Shown: positions 17,357 through 26,288, numbered from the stretch's first letter. The stretch: 39,380 nt of DNA from Oscillospiraceae bacterium Zagget6 (GCA_001941075.1 MSHH01000075.1:88219-127598), one strand, 5' to 3'. Numbers and translations are program-made. Notes: generated from the letters alone by a model not told the origin.

Positions 17357-17712
17357 CATCCACTTCGAGCAGTTGGCGCACTACCCCTGCCTGGCCTTTG
17401 ACCAGGGGGACAACAGTTCCTTCTACAACGCGGAGGAAATTCTCTCCACCGGGGAATATGCGCAGGTCATCAAGGCGAATGACCGGGCAACCATGCTGAA
17501 CCTGATGGTGGGCCTGAACGGGTACACGCTCTGCTCCGGCATCATCTGTGAGGAGTTGAACGGTTCAGATTATGTGGCGGTGCCCTTTCAGGACGAGGGG
17601 CGGATTCGGAAAGCGTCATGGAATCGGCTATATCAACCGAAAAAACCTTGTTTTGAGCGAAATGGGCGAAAAATACATTGAAGCCATGAGGCGCTACCTT
17701 GCCGCCACATAA
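17357..17712 (+). pseudogene. LysR-type regulator, C-terminal fragment with frameshift
   Basis: From about 17357 the plus strand reads HFEQLAHYPCLAFDQGDN, EEILSTGEYAQVIKANDRA and NLMVGLNGYTLCSGIICEEL, matching the substrate-binding domain of LysR-family regulators. Near 17610 the frame is lost; the true C-terminus (IGYINRKNLVLSEMGEKYIE...) continues in another frame to TAA at 17710-17712. The DNA-binding N-terminus is absent. Such regulators often sit beside cystine or dicarboxylate transporters, as here, so it was probably the symporter's own regulator before decay. Confidence 0.75.
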
Positions 17713-17729
17713 ATTGCAAAGCATTCCTG

Positions 17730-17768
17730 CCCGGATATAGCTTAAAACTATATCCGGGTATTTTCTTT
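17730..17768 (+). terminator. Intrinsic terminator after the LysR fragment
   Basis: CCCGGATATAG (17730-17740) and CTATATCCGGG (17748-17758) form a perfect 11-bp stem with a 7-nt loop, followed by TATTTTCTTT. Confidence 0.85.
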
Positions 17769-17773
17769 CGGTA

Positions 17774-17803
17774 TTGGACGGATTCAGCGGCCAGTGTTAC
17801 GAT
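17774..17803 (+). promoter_or_regulatory. Candidate promoter of the symporter gene
   Basis: TTGGAC (17774-17779) and TACGAT (17798-17803) are 18 nt apart. The leader then runs about 200 nt to the symporter start. Confidence 0.5.
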
Positions 17804-17828
17804 AACGGACAGAAAGGGGGATGTGCAA

Positions 17829-18018
17829 ATGAAGAAACGAGAACAACTGGCCCGTTGGTCTGCGAGCAAAACGCACTCTGTCCGATGTACGCGCCTCCTG
17901 GGGTCACGAACGCAGGAGCGTAACGGAAGTTGAACAACGTTTGCATCCGTCCCTGGGAGGGACTGTAACAGAAGCAATTCACGAAAGAATGAAAGAGGGA
18001 CATCATTATGACCATTGA
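17829..18018 (+). other. Possible degraded small upstream gene
   Basis: An ATG at 17829 (after AAAGGGGGATGTGCAA) opens MKKREQLARW. After a frame change of one base the strand reads GLRAKRTLSDVRASWGHERR and ends ...HERMKEGHHYDH at TGA 18016-18018, overlapping the symporter start. It looks like a small coding sequence with a frameshift, but I cannot name it and it may be chance. Confidence 0.25.
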
Positions 18019-19357
18019 TTATCTGGAATGGGGCGCGCTGCTGCTTGCGGTAGCTTTTTTCGCCCTGCTGTATTACTTAGACCGAAAGCGGCACATAGAC
18101 TTTGGCGTCCGCACCATTCTCGCCTTGGGCTTGGGCATTGTCGTTGGACTGGCCTTCAAAGGCCACTATACCTATGTGGCCGCCGTGGGCACCATCTATG
18201 CCCATGTGATCTCCGCCGTTGTGGTGCCGCTGCTGATTTTCAGCATCACCGCCAGCATCACCAATCTGAGCAGTTCCATCCGTTTGAAGAACATCGGACT
18301 GAAAACCGTGCTGTTCCTGGAGCTGAACACCCTAATCGCCAGCATCATCACCCTGCTTGCCAGCATCGCTACCAATATTGGAGACGGGTTCGTCTACGAA
18401 CTGGCCACCGACTATGAAGCGGCGGAAGTCCCCACCTTTGTGGACACCATCATCAGTCTGTTCCCCCAGAACCTGGCCTCCCACTGGGCGGATGGGGAAG
18501 TCGTTCCCATTGTCCTGTTTGTCATCTTGGTGGCCCTCAGCTACAACGCTTTGGCGGCCGAGAATGCGGAACAGGTCGCCCCGTTCAAAGCCTTCATCGA
18601 CGCTGGCAACCGGGTCATGGGGAAAGTCGTCAGCATCGTCATCGGCTTTACTCCCTACGCGGTGCTGTCGCTGGTGGCCAGAGCCGTGAGCAGAAACGCC
18701 CTCAGCGACCTGCTGCCGCTGCTCAGTGTGCTGGTCCTGGCCTATGTGCTGTGCGCCGTTCAGCTCTTCCTGGTGGAGGGTGTATTGCTGAGGGTAATTG
18801 GCCGCCTGAATCCCATCGCCTTTTTTAAGGGCATTTGGCCTGCGGGGGTGGTGGCGTTCACCTCCCAAAGCAGTGTGGGGACCATTCCCGTCACCGTCAA
18901 CCAGCTGACGAAGAAGCTGGGCGTCAACGAGGACATCGCCTCTTTTGTCGCCAGTCTGGGGGCTAATCTGGGAATGCCCGGCTGCGCAGGGGTCTGGCCG
19001 GTGCTGTTGTCGGTCTTTGCCGTTCACATTCTGGGCCTTGAATACTCCGCCGCCCAGTATGCGTTCCTGGTGGTGCTGGCCGTGGTGGTCTCCGTTGGCA
19101 CAGTAGGCGTACCCGGCACCGCCACCATCACAGCCACCGCCGTCTTTACTGCCGCCGGACTGCCGGTGGAGGTCATCGTCCTGCTGTCCCCCATCTCCAG
19201 CATCGTGGACATGGCCCGCACCGCCACCAATGTCGTTGGCGCAGCGACAGCGGCTACCTTGGTCGCCGCAACAGAGGAGGGTCAGCTAAACCATGAGGTT
19301 TACGACCAAAACCTCCAGGGGAAAAAGAACGATAGAACGATCCCCCAGCAGGTGTAG
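18008..19357 (+). CDS. Dicarboxylate/amino acid:cation symporter (SDF family)
   Basis: The product is an integral membrane carrier coupling uptake of an amino acid (cystine is likely) or dicarboxylate to Na+ or H+. It has 449 residues with about eight membrane helices and two re-entrant hairpins. The first hairpin region has the serine-rich AFTSQSSVGTIPVTV. The substrate/cation region includes GANLGMPGCAGVWPVLL, and the C-terminal hairpin is VGVPGTATITATAVF followed by ARTATNVVGAATAA. The topology and N-terminus resemble TcyP-type cystine carriers. GAGGG lies 8 nt ahead of the ATG. It lies within the 19-nt inverted repeats, suggesting horizontal acquisition. Confidence 0.88.
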   Translation: MTIDYLEWGALLLAVAFFALLYYLDRKRHIDFGVRTILALGLGIVVGLAFKGHYTYVAAVGTIYAHVISAVVVPLLIFSITASITNLSSSIRLKNIGLKTVLFLELNTLIASIITLLASIATNIGDGFVYELATDYEAAEVPTFVDTIISLFPQNLASHWADGEVVPIVLFVILVALSYNALAAENAEQVAPFKAFIDAGNRVMGKVVSIVIGFTPYAVLSLVARAVSRNALSDLLPLLSVLVLAYVLCAVQLFLVEGVLLRVIGRLNPIAFFKGIWPAGVVAFTSQSSVGTIPVTVNQLTKKLGVNEDIASFVASLGANLGMPGCAGVWPVLLSVFAVHILGLEYSAAQYAFLVVLAVVVSVGTVGVPGTATITATAVFTAAGLPVEVIVLLSPISSIVDMARTATNVVGAATAATLVAATEEGQLNHEVYDQNLQGKKNDRTIPQQV

Positions 19358-19692
19358 CCGCCGCTGACAGCCTGCTCGCCACCTGGCCATTCCCGCCTGT
19401 GTGACCCTTTGATGACAAGTGAAATTATCATCAGGACAAAACCGGCTGGCATTAAAAAACGAAACTGCCGATATAAAATGGGAACATCTTTATGGGCGAT
19501 GGCGAGGATGAGCTTCCACAACACCTTCCCGACACCGGCCAGCACACATAAGATTGCGCCGACCATGAATACAGCAGACTGATAAATCTGCCCAATCAAA
19601 ATCATAGAGGCGCTAAAGCACAGCACAGGCAGAGCGTCAACGATTGCCATGCCTACGGAGGCTTCTAAAACTTTACCATTTTCTTTGCTCAT
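19300..19692 (-). pseudogene. Membrane protein of unknown family, probably truncated
   Basis: The open frame is 130 residues. About 95 N-terminal residues look genuine: MSKENGKVLEAS, then helices around VDALPVLCFSASMILIG, SAVFMVGAILCVLAGVGKVL and FLMPAGFVLMIISLVI. After about residue 95 (near 19405) the sequence becomes composition-poor and runs 58 nt into the convergent symporter gene, so the C-terminus is probably lost at a junction. The ATG at 19692 has AGG at 7 nt. I do not recognise the family. Confidence 0.5.
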
Positions 19693-19731
19693 AGCGTTAC
19701 CTGATTTCTATAAAAATGCAAATGAAGTGTA

Positions 19732-19750
19732 AGCGTTCCGCAGGAATGCG
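19732..19750 (-). repeat. 19-nt inverted repeat, right copy
   Basis: AGCGTTCCGCAGGAATGCG, the exact reverse complement of 17089-17107. It lies just upstream of the truncated membrane gene and ~40 nt before the integrase remnant. Confidence 0.65.
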
Positions 19751-19792
19751 CATTCTATCGCCAACGGCGATGTTCAAAAGGGGTTTGGGGAT

Positions 19793-20068
19793 TCACCAAC
19801 CAGCCAGCGCAGCAGAGTCTTTGGTAGCACAAATACCATCAAATGCAGTAAAACAGGCCATTGACTTCATATATTGTATCCATAATCCGGAACAAAACGT
19901 GTGCCGCAAATTGTGCGCTGTGAAGTGTGGCAACAGCACTGGCTCTCGATCCTCCGCTTGCGCTCGTTCTGTTTCCTCTGCGCTGTAGTCCTTACGGATT
20001 CTCTCTATCCCCTGATTCACATTAGCGGGGTGGTATACACCACTCTGATTGTCAACAGAGGCGGTCAC
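19793..20068 (-). pseudogene. Tyrosine recombinase (integrase) fragment
   Basis: The minus strand encodes GVYHPANVNQGIERIRKDYS and LPHFTAHNLRHTFC, the segment holding the H-x-x-R catalytic motif of Tn916-like integrases. The N-terminal domains are missing, and after HTFC the usual continuation with the catalytic tyrosine is broken (a MDTIYEV-like scrap remains in another frame). The gene-free interval 19693-20211 holds nothing else I can name, apart from a short minus-strand scrap near 20105-20170. It is the remnant of an integrative element and supports calling 16349-20200 an island. Confidence 0.7.
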
Positions 20069-20211
20069 GCGAACGTGACCACCTCTGCCTTTTCATCTCT
20101 TTATTTTGTGTTTGTTGCCTTGTTTTTCTGAATCGCCTTCTCCTGCGCCCAGCGCTGCTGGGCTTGGTCTTATGAGAGATGCAGAAGTCGGGACAGCTCA
20201 GATAACACTGC

Positions 20212-22638
20212 TCAGTTGATCTGTGTCATGTCAGACCAATTGGACGAGCTGGTGTTGCTATTGCTACTACTGCTACTACTGGAACTCTTCTTGCTGCTGC
20301 TACTACTGCTACTGCTGCTCTTCTTACTGGAGCTGGAAGAGCTGGAAGAACTGGAAGAACTGGAAGAGCTGGAGGTACTGGGCTTCTTGCCTTTGCTTAC
20401 GTTGACGGAAACGGAGGACCCTTTGTCCACTTCTGTACCGGCGGCAGTGCCCTGCTCAGTGATATAACCGGAGCTGGTGTAGTCGCTGTAGACTTCAGTG
20501 GTGCTACCAAGGGTCAGGCCCACGGCCTCCAACGCTGCGGTGGCCTCGCTCGTAGTCATGCCGGTGACATCCGGCACCGTGACCTGCTCCGGCCCCTGAC
20601 TGACCTTGAGGGTGACAGTGTCGCCCTTGCGCACCTGCTCTCCCGCTGCCGGAGACTGCTTCATAATGGACCCCTTTGCGATTTCAGAGCTGTAGCCCTT
20701 TTTGGTCTTGACAGTCAGACCCAGCGCCTCCAACGACGCCTGGGCCTCCTCCAGCATCTGCCCCTTGTAATTCTCCAGTTCAAAAGGCTTGGAGCCAAGG
20801 CTCAGGGTCAGGACGATCTCTGTTCCCTCATCTACGTCGGACTCTGCCTCCAGGCTTTGGGCGATCACCTGTCCCTCTGCGTACTCGTCCGAGTATTCGG
20901 ACTCCGTGGAAACAGTCAGACCCAGCTTCTCCAATGCGGAAACTGCATCTTCGCCTTCTGCGCCCATCTCGTTCGGGACAGTGACAACGGAACCCAGGCT
21001 CAGGGTCAATGTGAGGCTGGTGTTCTTGGCCACCCTCTTGGCCACCTGCTCTCCCTCATTGGACACGCTGACCACACAGCCTTTGTCTACCTCGTCCGAG
21101 TGGACCCATTCTTCTTCCCCCACAACGAGAGAGGCAGCTTCCAATGCCTCAACCGCTTCCTGCTCCGTCATGAGGGACACATCCGGCACCGCGGAGGTGG
21201 TCGTCATGTAGTATCCTCCACAGCTGCCGACGACCGCCAACAGCACCACAAGGAGGATCACCGCGATTCTTGGCACCTTGCCCCGGTTCCTGGAAGCACC
21301 GCCAGCCCCTTTCGTGGCAGGCTCTTCGGGAGGCGGAGCATCTGCCGCAGATGTGGAGCCATTGACGGATGTATGATCCTCTGGCGGGCTTTCCGGTTCA
21401 GACAATACAGAAGACCCGGCATCCTCTCCCCCGGGGGGTGTTTCCTCTGCGCTACCGCCGTCCAGTATCACAGTAGGGTTCCGTTTTTCGGTCATATTTT
21501 CAGTGAGGTTACCCGGTTCGGGAGCAGACGAAATATGGACGGTCTTATCCCCTCCTGAAGCGAGAACCCCTACACCTTTGTTGCTGTCCTGCTCCCCGCT
21601 CTGCTTTTCATCTTTCTGTTCCACAGACGCAGAACCGCTTGAGCCAGAGCCAGACACAGCGGTAATCGAGCGGTCAGATCCGGGGATCGTCAGTGCATCT
21701 GCGCTGGTACCCACGACCTGTTCCCAGTCCGCGTCATCATATTGAATTGACTCCAGATCCTCACGCATCTGTCGTGGGCTGGAATATCGGTCTGCCGGGT
21801 CATAGCTACAGGCTTTCAAGATAATTTCAGCCAGCTGTCCGCTGTCCTGATCTGGCTTGGGAAACGCTTCGCCGCTCAACCGGCGACTCTGGGCCAGGTT
21901 GTGGTCGCCGTGGTGGATGCGCTCTGGGTAGGGCGGCAGGAAAGGGTCCCGGTTGTGGTTCAGCAGCTGGTACATGACAATGCCAAGAGAATAGAGGTCC
22001 ACACTGAACCCATAGGGTCTGCCCAAATAAATCTCCGGGGCCATGTAAGTAAAGGTTCCCTTTTGCGAAAGCATCGCCATTGTCGCGTCTTCTGCTACCC
22101 GCCGGGCAATGCCAAAATCGCTGAGCTTAAAGTCCCCGTTCTCGCTGACCAAAATATTGCTGGGCTTGATGTCCCGGTGGATGATGTTGAACTTCTGGCA
22201 CCGCTCCAGGGCGTTGCAAATGTCGATCCCCAGTTTAATGACCGTTTTCCGGGTGATTTCACGCTCTTTAATGTATTTATTCAGCGGGGTCAGTAGTTCC
22301 ATTCGGATCAGCAGTTCCCAGCTGATGCCGTCCTCACATTGCCGGGCCTGGTGATCCTCGTAGCTGACAATATTACTGTGTCCCTTGAGTTGATACATGG
22401 CGCGGACTTCTTCCAGCACGCCGGCGGCCATTTCCCGAAAATACTCCGCCACGGCCTCGTCGGATTCGCCTTGATTCCGCATTTCGTCCACCTGGACCTC
22501 CGACTGCGGAATACGGATCACCTTCAATGCTGACTTGGTCGAGAATCCAAGATCATCCGTCTTTTGAATCTCATAAACCATGCCATAGGCGCCGCTGCCC
22601 AGTTCACGGACTTCCTTCCAATCATCATATTGCGGCAA
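20212..22638 (-). CDS. PASTA-domain Ser/Thr protein kinase with poly-serine tail
   Basis: This is an 808-residue transmembrane kinase. Kinase domain (~8-290): glycine loop ELGSGAYGMVYE, catalytic K39 (ALKVIRI), HRD loop IIHRDIKPSNIL (D156), LSDFGIA (D174) and MAPEIYLG. A Ser/Glu/Pro-rich cytoplasmic linker follows. The membrane helix is near 457-477 (IAVILLVVLLAVVGSC). About four PASTA repeats (~480-745; e.g. VPDVTGMTTSEATAALEAVGL-type) bind peptidoglycan or muropeptides in this family. The tail has long Ser runs broken by KK and NSNTSSSN. The start is TTG at 22638 with GGGAG at 9 nt; no ATG fits. It is paralogous to the kinase upstream and adjoins the secretion operon, whose FHA proteins are plausible readers of its phosphorylation. 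Confidence 0.92.
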   Translation of the reverse strand: MPQYDDWKEVRELGSGAYGMVYEIQKTDDLGFSTKSALKVIRIPQSEVQVDEMRNQGESDEAVAEYFREMAAGVLEEVRAMYQLKGHSNIVSYEDHQARQCEDGISWELLIRMELLTPLNKYIKEREITRKTVIKLGIDICNALERCQKFNIIHRDIKPSNILVSENGDFKLSDFGIARRVAEDATMAMLSQKGTFTYMAPEIYLGRPYGFSVDLYSLGIVMYQLLNHNRDPFLPPYPERIHHGDHNLAQSRRLSGEAFPKPDQDSGQLAEIILKACSYDPADRYSSPRQMREDLESIQYDDADWEQVVGTSADALTIPGSDRSITAVSGSGSSGSASVEQKDEKQSGEQDSNKGVGVLASGGDKTVHISSAPEPGNLTENMTEKRNPTVILDGGSAEETPPGGEDAGSSVLSEPESPPEDHTSVNGSTSAADAPPPEEPATKGAGGASRNRGKVPRIAVILLVVLLAVVGSCGGYYMTTTSAVPDVSLMTEQEAVEALEAASLVVGEEEWVHSDEVDKGCVVSVSNEGEQVAKRVAKNTSLTLTLSLGSVVTVPNEMGAEGEDAVSALEKLGLTVSTESEYSDEYAEGQVIAQSLEAESDVDEGTEIVLTLSLGSKPFELENYKGQMLEEAQASLEALGLTVKTKKGYSSEIAKGSIMKQSPAAGEQVRKGDTVTLKVSQGPEQVTVPDVTGMTTSEATAALEAVGLTLGSTTEVYSDYTSSGYITEQGTAAGTEVDKGSSVSVNVSKGKKPSTSSSSSSSSSSSSSSSSKKSSSSSSSSSKKSSSSSSSSNSNTSSSNWSDMTQIN

Positions 22639-22785
22639 TGTATATCACTCCCTCTAAAACCATCAGTCCAATCGACATCAATGCCGAAAGGAAAATCAGC
22701 CGTAAAACAATACCTCAATCCGTATACCTTTTGCTGAAACGAATGGGGGTATCATTTATTCTTGCACGTTACAAGTGTAGCGCTG

Positions 22786-24419
22786 TCAATCTGCTTTGAC
22801 CACCCAAAAGCCTGCCATCGTGCTGAAGATCCCCTCCACAAACACGATAACAGACCAGAAAACCCACAGTCCCATTAAGAAACTGAGAACTGCCGCACAT
22901 AGGGAAACGGCGAGACACACCAGCAGCTTCCGCCGCAAGAGGCGGAACTGCTCCCTGCACAAAGTACCGAGGAGACAGCCAGAGACGGTGCAGAGAACCA
23001 CGCAAATCAGCATTTGCGGCATCACGCCGCCCCAGAAGAGGCCGCCGAACACGATGTCAACGAATGCCGCCAGGAGGATTTTCCCAACCTGCCGCCCTCT
23101 GGCGGAACCCTGTGGATTCGATTTTTTTGCCGTTTGTGGTTCCGGCTTTTCACGAGCCTTCCGTGCGGCGTCGGTTTTCTTTGGCGATGTGTCCTCCATT
23201 TTGGGCTGTGCGGACGCTTTCTTTTCCTCAGCCCCTTCCACAGGCGCACGTCTCGCGCTGTGCCCATTCAGCACCGTCGTGTAATCCTCGTTCCCGGTCA
23301 GGTTCATGGTAGCGTCCTCTGGAATGGGACCGTAAGAGAAACCGTCCTCTTCCTGTTCCGCATCCTGCACAACGCTCTCTCTGTGAAGCTGCTCTGTTCC
23401 GTCTTTCACACCTGCGGATGTGCCAGCGGTAGACAGAGAACCGCTCGAGCGGTCAGAGCCGGGAATGGTCAGCACTTCTGAATCTATTCCTACGGACTGT
23501 TCCAAAGACGATTCCGCGCATAGAAGCGCCTCCAGGTCCTCGCGCATTTGCTGGGGGCTGGAATAGCGGTCCGCCGGATCAAAGCTGCAAGCCTTCAGGA
23601 CAATTGCGGCCAACTTGCCGTTGGCCTGGTCTGGACAGGGCAATGGATCCCCCTTTATCCTGCGGAGCAGCGCACTGCTGTGGTCGCCGTGGTGGATACG
23701 CTCTGGGTAGGGCGGCAGGAAGGGTCCCGATTGTGGTTTAGCAGTTGGTACATAACAATACCAAGAGAATAAATATCCACGCCGAATCCATAGGCTCTGC
23801 CCAAATAAATCTCCGGGGCCATGTAAGTTGATGTCCCCTTTTGCGAGAGCATCGCCATTGTCGCGTCTTCTGCTACCCGCCTGGCAATGCCGAAGTCGCT
23901 GAGCTTGAAGTCTCCGTTCTCGCTGACCAGAATATTGCTGGGCTTAATGTCCCGGTGGATGATGCTGAGCGACTGGCACCGCTCCAGGGCGCTGCAAATG
24001 TCGATTCCCAGCTTGATGACCGTTTTGCGGGTGATTTCCTGTTCTCGGATGTATTTGTTCAGCGGGGTCAGCAATTCCATCCGAATCAGCAATTCCCAGC
24101 TGATGCCGTCCTCGCAGAGCCGGGCTTGGTGGTCCTCATAGCCAACGATGTTGCCGCAACCCCTGAGCTGGTACATGGCTCGAACCTCGTCGGATACCTT
24201 GGCAGCCATTTCCCGGAAATACTCCGCCACGGCCTCGTCGGGTTCGCCCTGGCTCCGCAGTTCGTCTATCTGATTTTCATACTGGGGAATGCGGATCACT
24301 TTCAGAGCAGACCTGGTAGAAAAGCCCAGTTCATCCTTTTGTTCGATTTCATAGACCGCGCCAAAGGCGCCGCTGCCCAGTTCACGCACTACACGCCAGT
24401 TTCCATATTGAAGCTCCAC
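22786..24419 (-). CDS. Membrane Ser/Thr protein kinase without PASTA; one-base frameshift
   Basis: The kinase domain is highly similar to that of the downstream kinase even in DNA (ELGSGAFGAVYE, IIHRDIKPSNIL, LSDFGIARR). Frame is lost at about 23720: NHNRDP should continue FLPPYPERIHHGDH, and adding one base to the GGAAGGG run (GGAAAGGG in the paralogue) restores it. The repaired protein is about 544 residues. After a charged linker it has roughly four hydrophobic helices (KILLAAFVDIVFGGLFW, MLICVVLCTVSGCLLG, LLVCLAVSLCAAVLSF, FWSVIVFVEGIFSTMAGF) instead of PASTA repeats. The start is GTG at 24419 with GGAG at 8 nt. Sensory input therefore differs from its neighbour. Real pseudogene versus sequence error is undecided. 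Confidence 0.82.
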
Positions 24420-24473
24420 AGCAGTCTCTCCTTCTGTGTGTTTGCAACAAAGGGTTTTTCTCCTTGTTTTCTG

Positions 24474-24503
24474 ATTATAACACAATCTGCCACAAAGCGG
24501 CAA
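24474..24503 (-). promoter_or_regulatory. Promoter of the kinase pair
   Basis: On the minus strand TTGCCG (24503-24498), 18-nt spacer, TATAAT (24479-24474). It lies between the secretion-operon terminator and the kinase start, so the kinases can be expressed separately. Confidence 0.75.
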
Positions 24504-24535
24504 TAGGTAAGAGGAATTTTTTCCGCAGTAAGAAA

Positions 24536-24592
24536 GAAAAATGCCATTCCCATCCCCTGCGCAACGGCAGGGAAAGAAATGGCAAAAATCAT
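24536..24592 (-). terminator. Terminator at the end of the secretion operon
   Basis: GCCATTTCTTTCCCTGC pairs with GCAGGGGATGGGAATGGC across a short loop, followed on the minus strand by ATTTTTCTTTC. The other strand has ATTTTTG-like ends too. Confidence 0.8.
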
Positions 24593-24625
24593 TTTGTTGA
24601 TATTGGGGCAAAGGCCGACGGAACA

Positions 24626-24940
24626 TCAAAGCTCCGGCTCCTGGGGCGGCGTAGGCTTTTGCGCTGCCTGCTTTTCGTAGTTGTTGTACAAGACATTCAG
24701 AACCTGTACGAAGCTCTCCTTTTCTGGATTTTGGTATCCCGTAAAAACCACGTCGTTTATGTCCTCATGCTGAAAAAGAAAATTATTTGTCTGATTGATG
24801 TAACCCTCTGGATACGGAACGCCGAGATAATCATACATTTTTCCTTCGTCCTGTTTGATTTGCATAACGCCGATAATCATCAGCTTTTTGTTTGCATCCT
24901 TCAAAAGGACAATGCTTCCAATGGGTAATAGGTCTTTCAT
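24626..24940 (-). CDS. DUF4176 protein of the type VII locus
   Basis: This is a small soluble protein of 104 residues. The N-terminus MKDLLPIGSIVLLKDANKKL and the following IIGV then YDYLGVPYPEGY are the DUF4176 pattern. Members are found beside LXG/WXG effectors in type VIIb loci; their exact role is not settled (partner, chaperone-like or immunity are possible). The ATG at 24940 with GGGGGA at 7 nt is preferred over an in-frame ATG 18 nt upstream. It ends the operon, 27 nt after the 410-residue substrate gene. Confidence 0.8.
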   Translation of the reverse strand: MKDLLPIGSIVLLKDANKKLMIIGVMQIKQDEGKMYDYLGVPYPEGYINQTNNFLFQHEDINDVVFTGYQNPEKESFVQVLNVLYNNYEKQAAQKPTPPQEPEL

Positions 24941-24967
24941 AATAGTTCCCCCAATCATTAAAATGCA

Positions 24968-26200
24968 TTAACTGAACCAGGATATGACCTTATTTACAGC
25001 AGAACCAATGGCCTCTCCTGCTTTTTCCGCCATTATTTTGTATCCCTCAGCGGCCTTTTCAGCATAACTCAAATCATCGTTTTCGTCTCCGCCAGACATC
25101 TTGTCAACCCAGCCAAATATCAAATCATCTAACCCCAGTGTAAGCGAATGACTCAAACCATAAATTCCCGCTACTGAGATGTCGATTCCTGTTGCTCCAG
25201 TATCACCCACGTCCCAGGAACCATCACTCGCATACTTCTCAATGCTGCGAAATGCCTGTGATACCGTAGAAACACCTGCTTCGCCAATCGCTGTGTAAAC
25301 GCTGAGAGCGCTCCAGACACCCGCTTTTACATCTGCTAGGCTGGCAACATCTTTGATATGCTTTAACGTATACCCGGACTTAATCGTGGAAATGACATCC
25401 TTTCCGCAATCCAGATAATCAGCAATAATGGTACCCCATTTATTCGCGTCTATGTTTTCGCTCAGGGTTTCACTTGCTGAGAGAACAGAACTTACAAGGC
25501 CCATTAAACTTCCAGACAGCCCCAGAATTTTCACATTCCTGTTGGCAATATCTCCAAAAAGGCCAGTTGTAACTCCCTCAAACATATCGCGCCAATAGTC
25601 GTACAAGCCGGTCCACACGCTCACGCTGGAATCCGCTAAACTACAGATTGCTGCCAGTCCAGTTAGCCCGGCCTTATCGCTGTCACTGCCGAAGAAGAAG
25701 CTTTCAAAGTCCTCAAGATAAGAGAGAATGTTCTCAAGAATACCGGCCTCAGAGTTATCGCCCCATTTGTCCATAGCCTTGAGGATCGACTTGATTTTGT
25801 CGAGAAAATCTTCATCTTCCTCATTCAGCAATCCCAAAAAGCTCTCGACTCCTGCTCCGTCGTCGCCATCTCCACCTGCTATGACTGCGCTTACACTCTC
25901 CGCAATACTGCTGGCAGTGGCCTCTGCCACACCCACCAGCTCGTTCTCAGTGGAGGTGTACTGTTCCACGGCGGTGGACAGCGCGCCGGACAGGGCTGAG
26001 GCGATCTCCCGCAGCTGGCCCACGTACTCACTGTGCTGGCTCAGGTTGCTGCGGATGGCAGTGCTCAGGGAGGTCCTCCACTGGAGCTGCTGGTTGACTG
26101 CCGCCACGTCTGAGGAGATGTCCTCCAGGCGCTGGAGCAGGGTCTGCAACTCTGCAACCTGATCGCTCATCACAGTTGTGTTGACACGTAACATAGCCAT
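24968..26200 (-). CDS. Probable type VII secreted protein, 410 residues
   Basis: The N-terminal ~100 residues are a helical-hairpin, WXG/LXG-like targeting region ending in a Y-x3-E motif (VEQYTSTENEL). An acidic spacer with GGDGDDGAG and EEDEDF follows. Residues ~185-330 are a hydrophobic Gly/Ser-rich region (TGLYDYWRDMFEGVTTGLFG, ILGLSGSLMGLVSSVLSAS), and the C-terminal part is AISVAGIYGLSHSL-like then KAGEAIGSAVNKVISWFS. No toxin catalytic motif is recognised. Base composition drops in the C-terminal two thirds, as in modular effectors. The ATG at 26200 has AAGGAG at 8 nt. It is followed by DUF4176, so it is probably a substrate, perhaps a membrane-acting one; function unproven. Confidence 0.7.
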   Translation of the reverse strand: MAMLRVNTTVMSDQVAELQTLLQRLEDISSDVAAVNQQLQWRTSLSTAIRSNLSQHSEYVGQLREIASALSGALSTAVEQYTSTENELVGVAEATASSIAESVSAVIAGGDGDDGAGVESFLGLLNEEDEDFLDKIKSILKAMDKWGDNSEAGILENILSYLEDFESFFFGSDSDKAGLTGLAAICSLADSSVSVWTGLYDYWRDMFEGVTTGLFGDIANRNVKILGLSGSLMGLVSSVLSASETLSENIDANKWGTIIADYLDCGKDVISTIKSGYTLKHIKDVASLADVKAGVWSALSVYTAIGEAGVSTVSQAFRSIEKYASDGSWDVGDTGATGIDISVAGIYGLSHSLTLGLDDLIFGWVDKMSGGDENDDLSYAEKAAEGYKIMAEKAGEAIGSAVNKVISWFS

Positions 26201-26227
26201 GGAACGCTCCTTTCTCTTCGGGCGGCT

Positions 26228-26265
26228 GCGCCGCACGAGCCGGGGAACCCCCGCTCATGCGGCGC
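26228..26265 (-). other. Strong mRNA hairpin ahead of the 410-residue substrate gene
   Basis: GCGCCGCACGAGC (26228-26240) pairs with GCTCATGCGGCGC (26253-26265) apart from one G-U, with an inner GGGG/CCCC. No T-run follows on the minus strand, so it is more likely a processing or stability structure, or a leaky terminator. Confidence 0.6.
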
Positions 26266-26288
26266 GCCTTTTACGGACAGCCGATGGT

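Noticed and set aside
20216..20467. A leucine-rich plus-strand peptide opposite the kinase tail
   Set aside because: It is the reverse strand of the poly-serine codons, not a gene.
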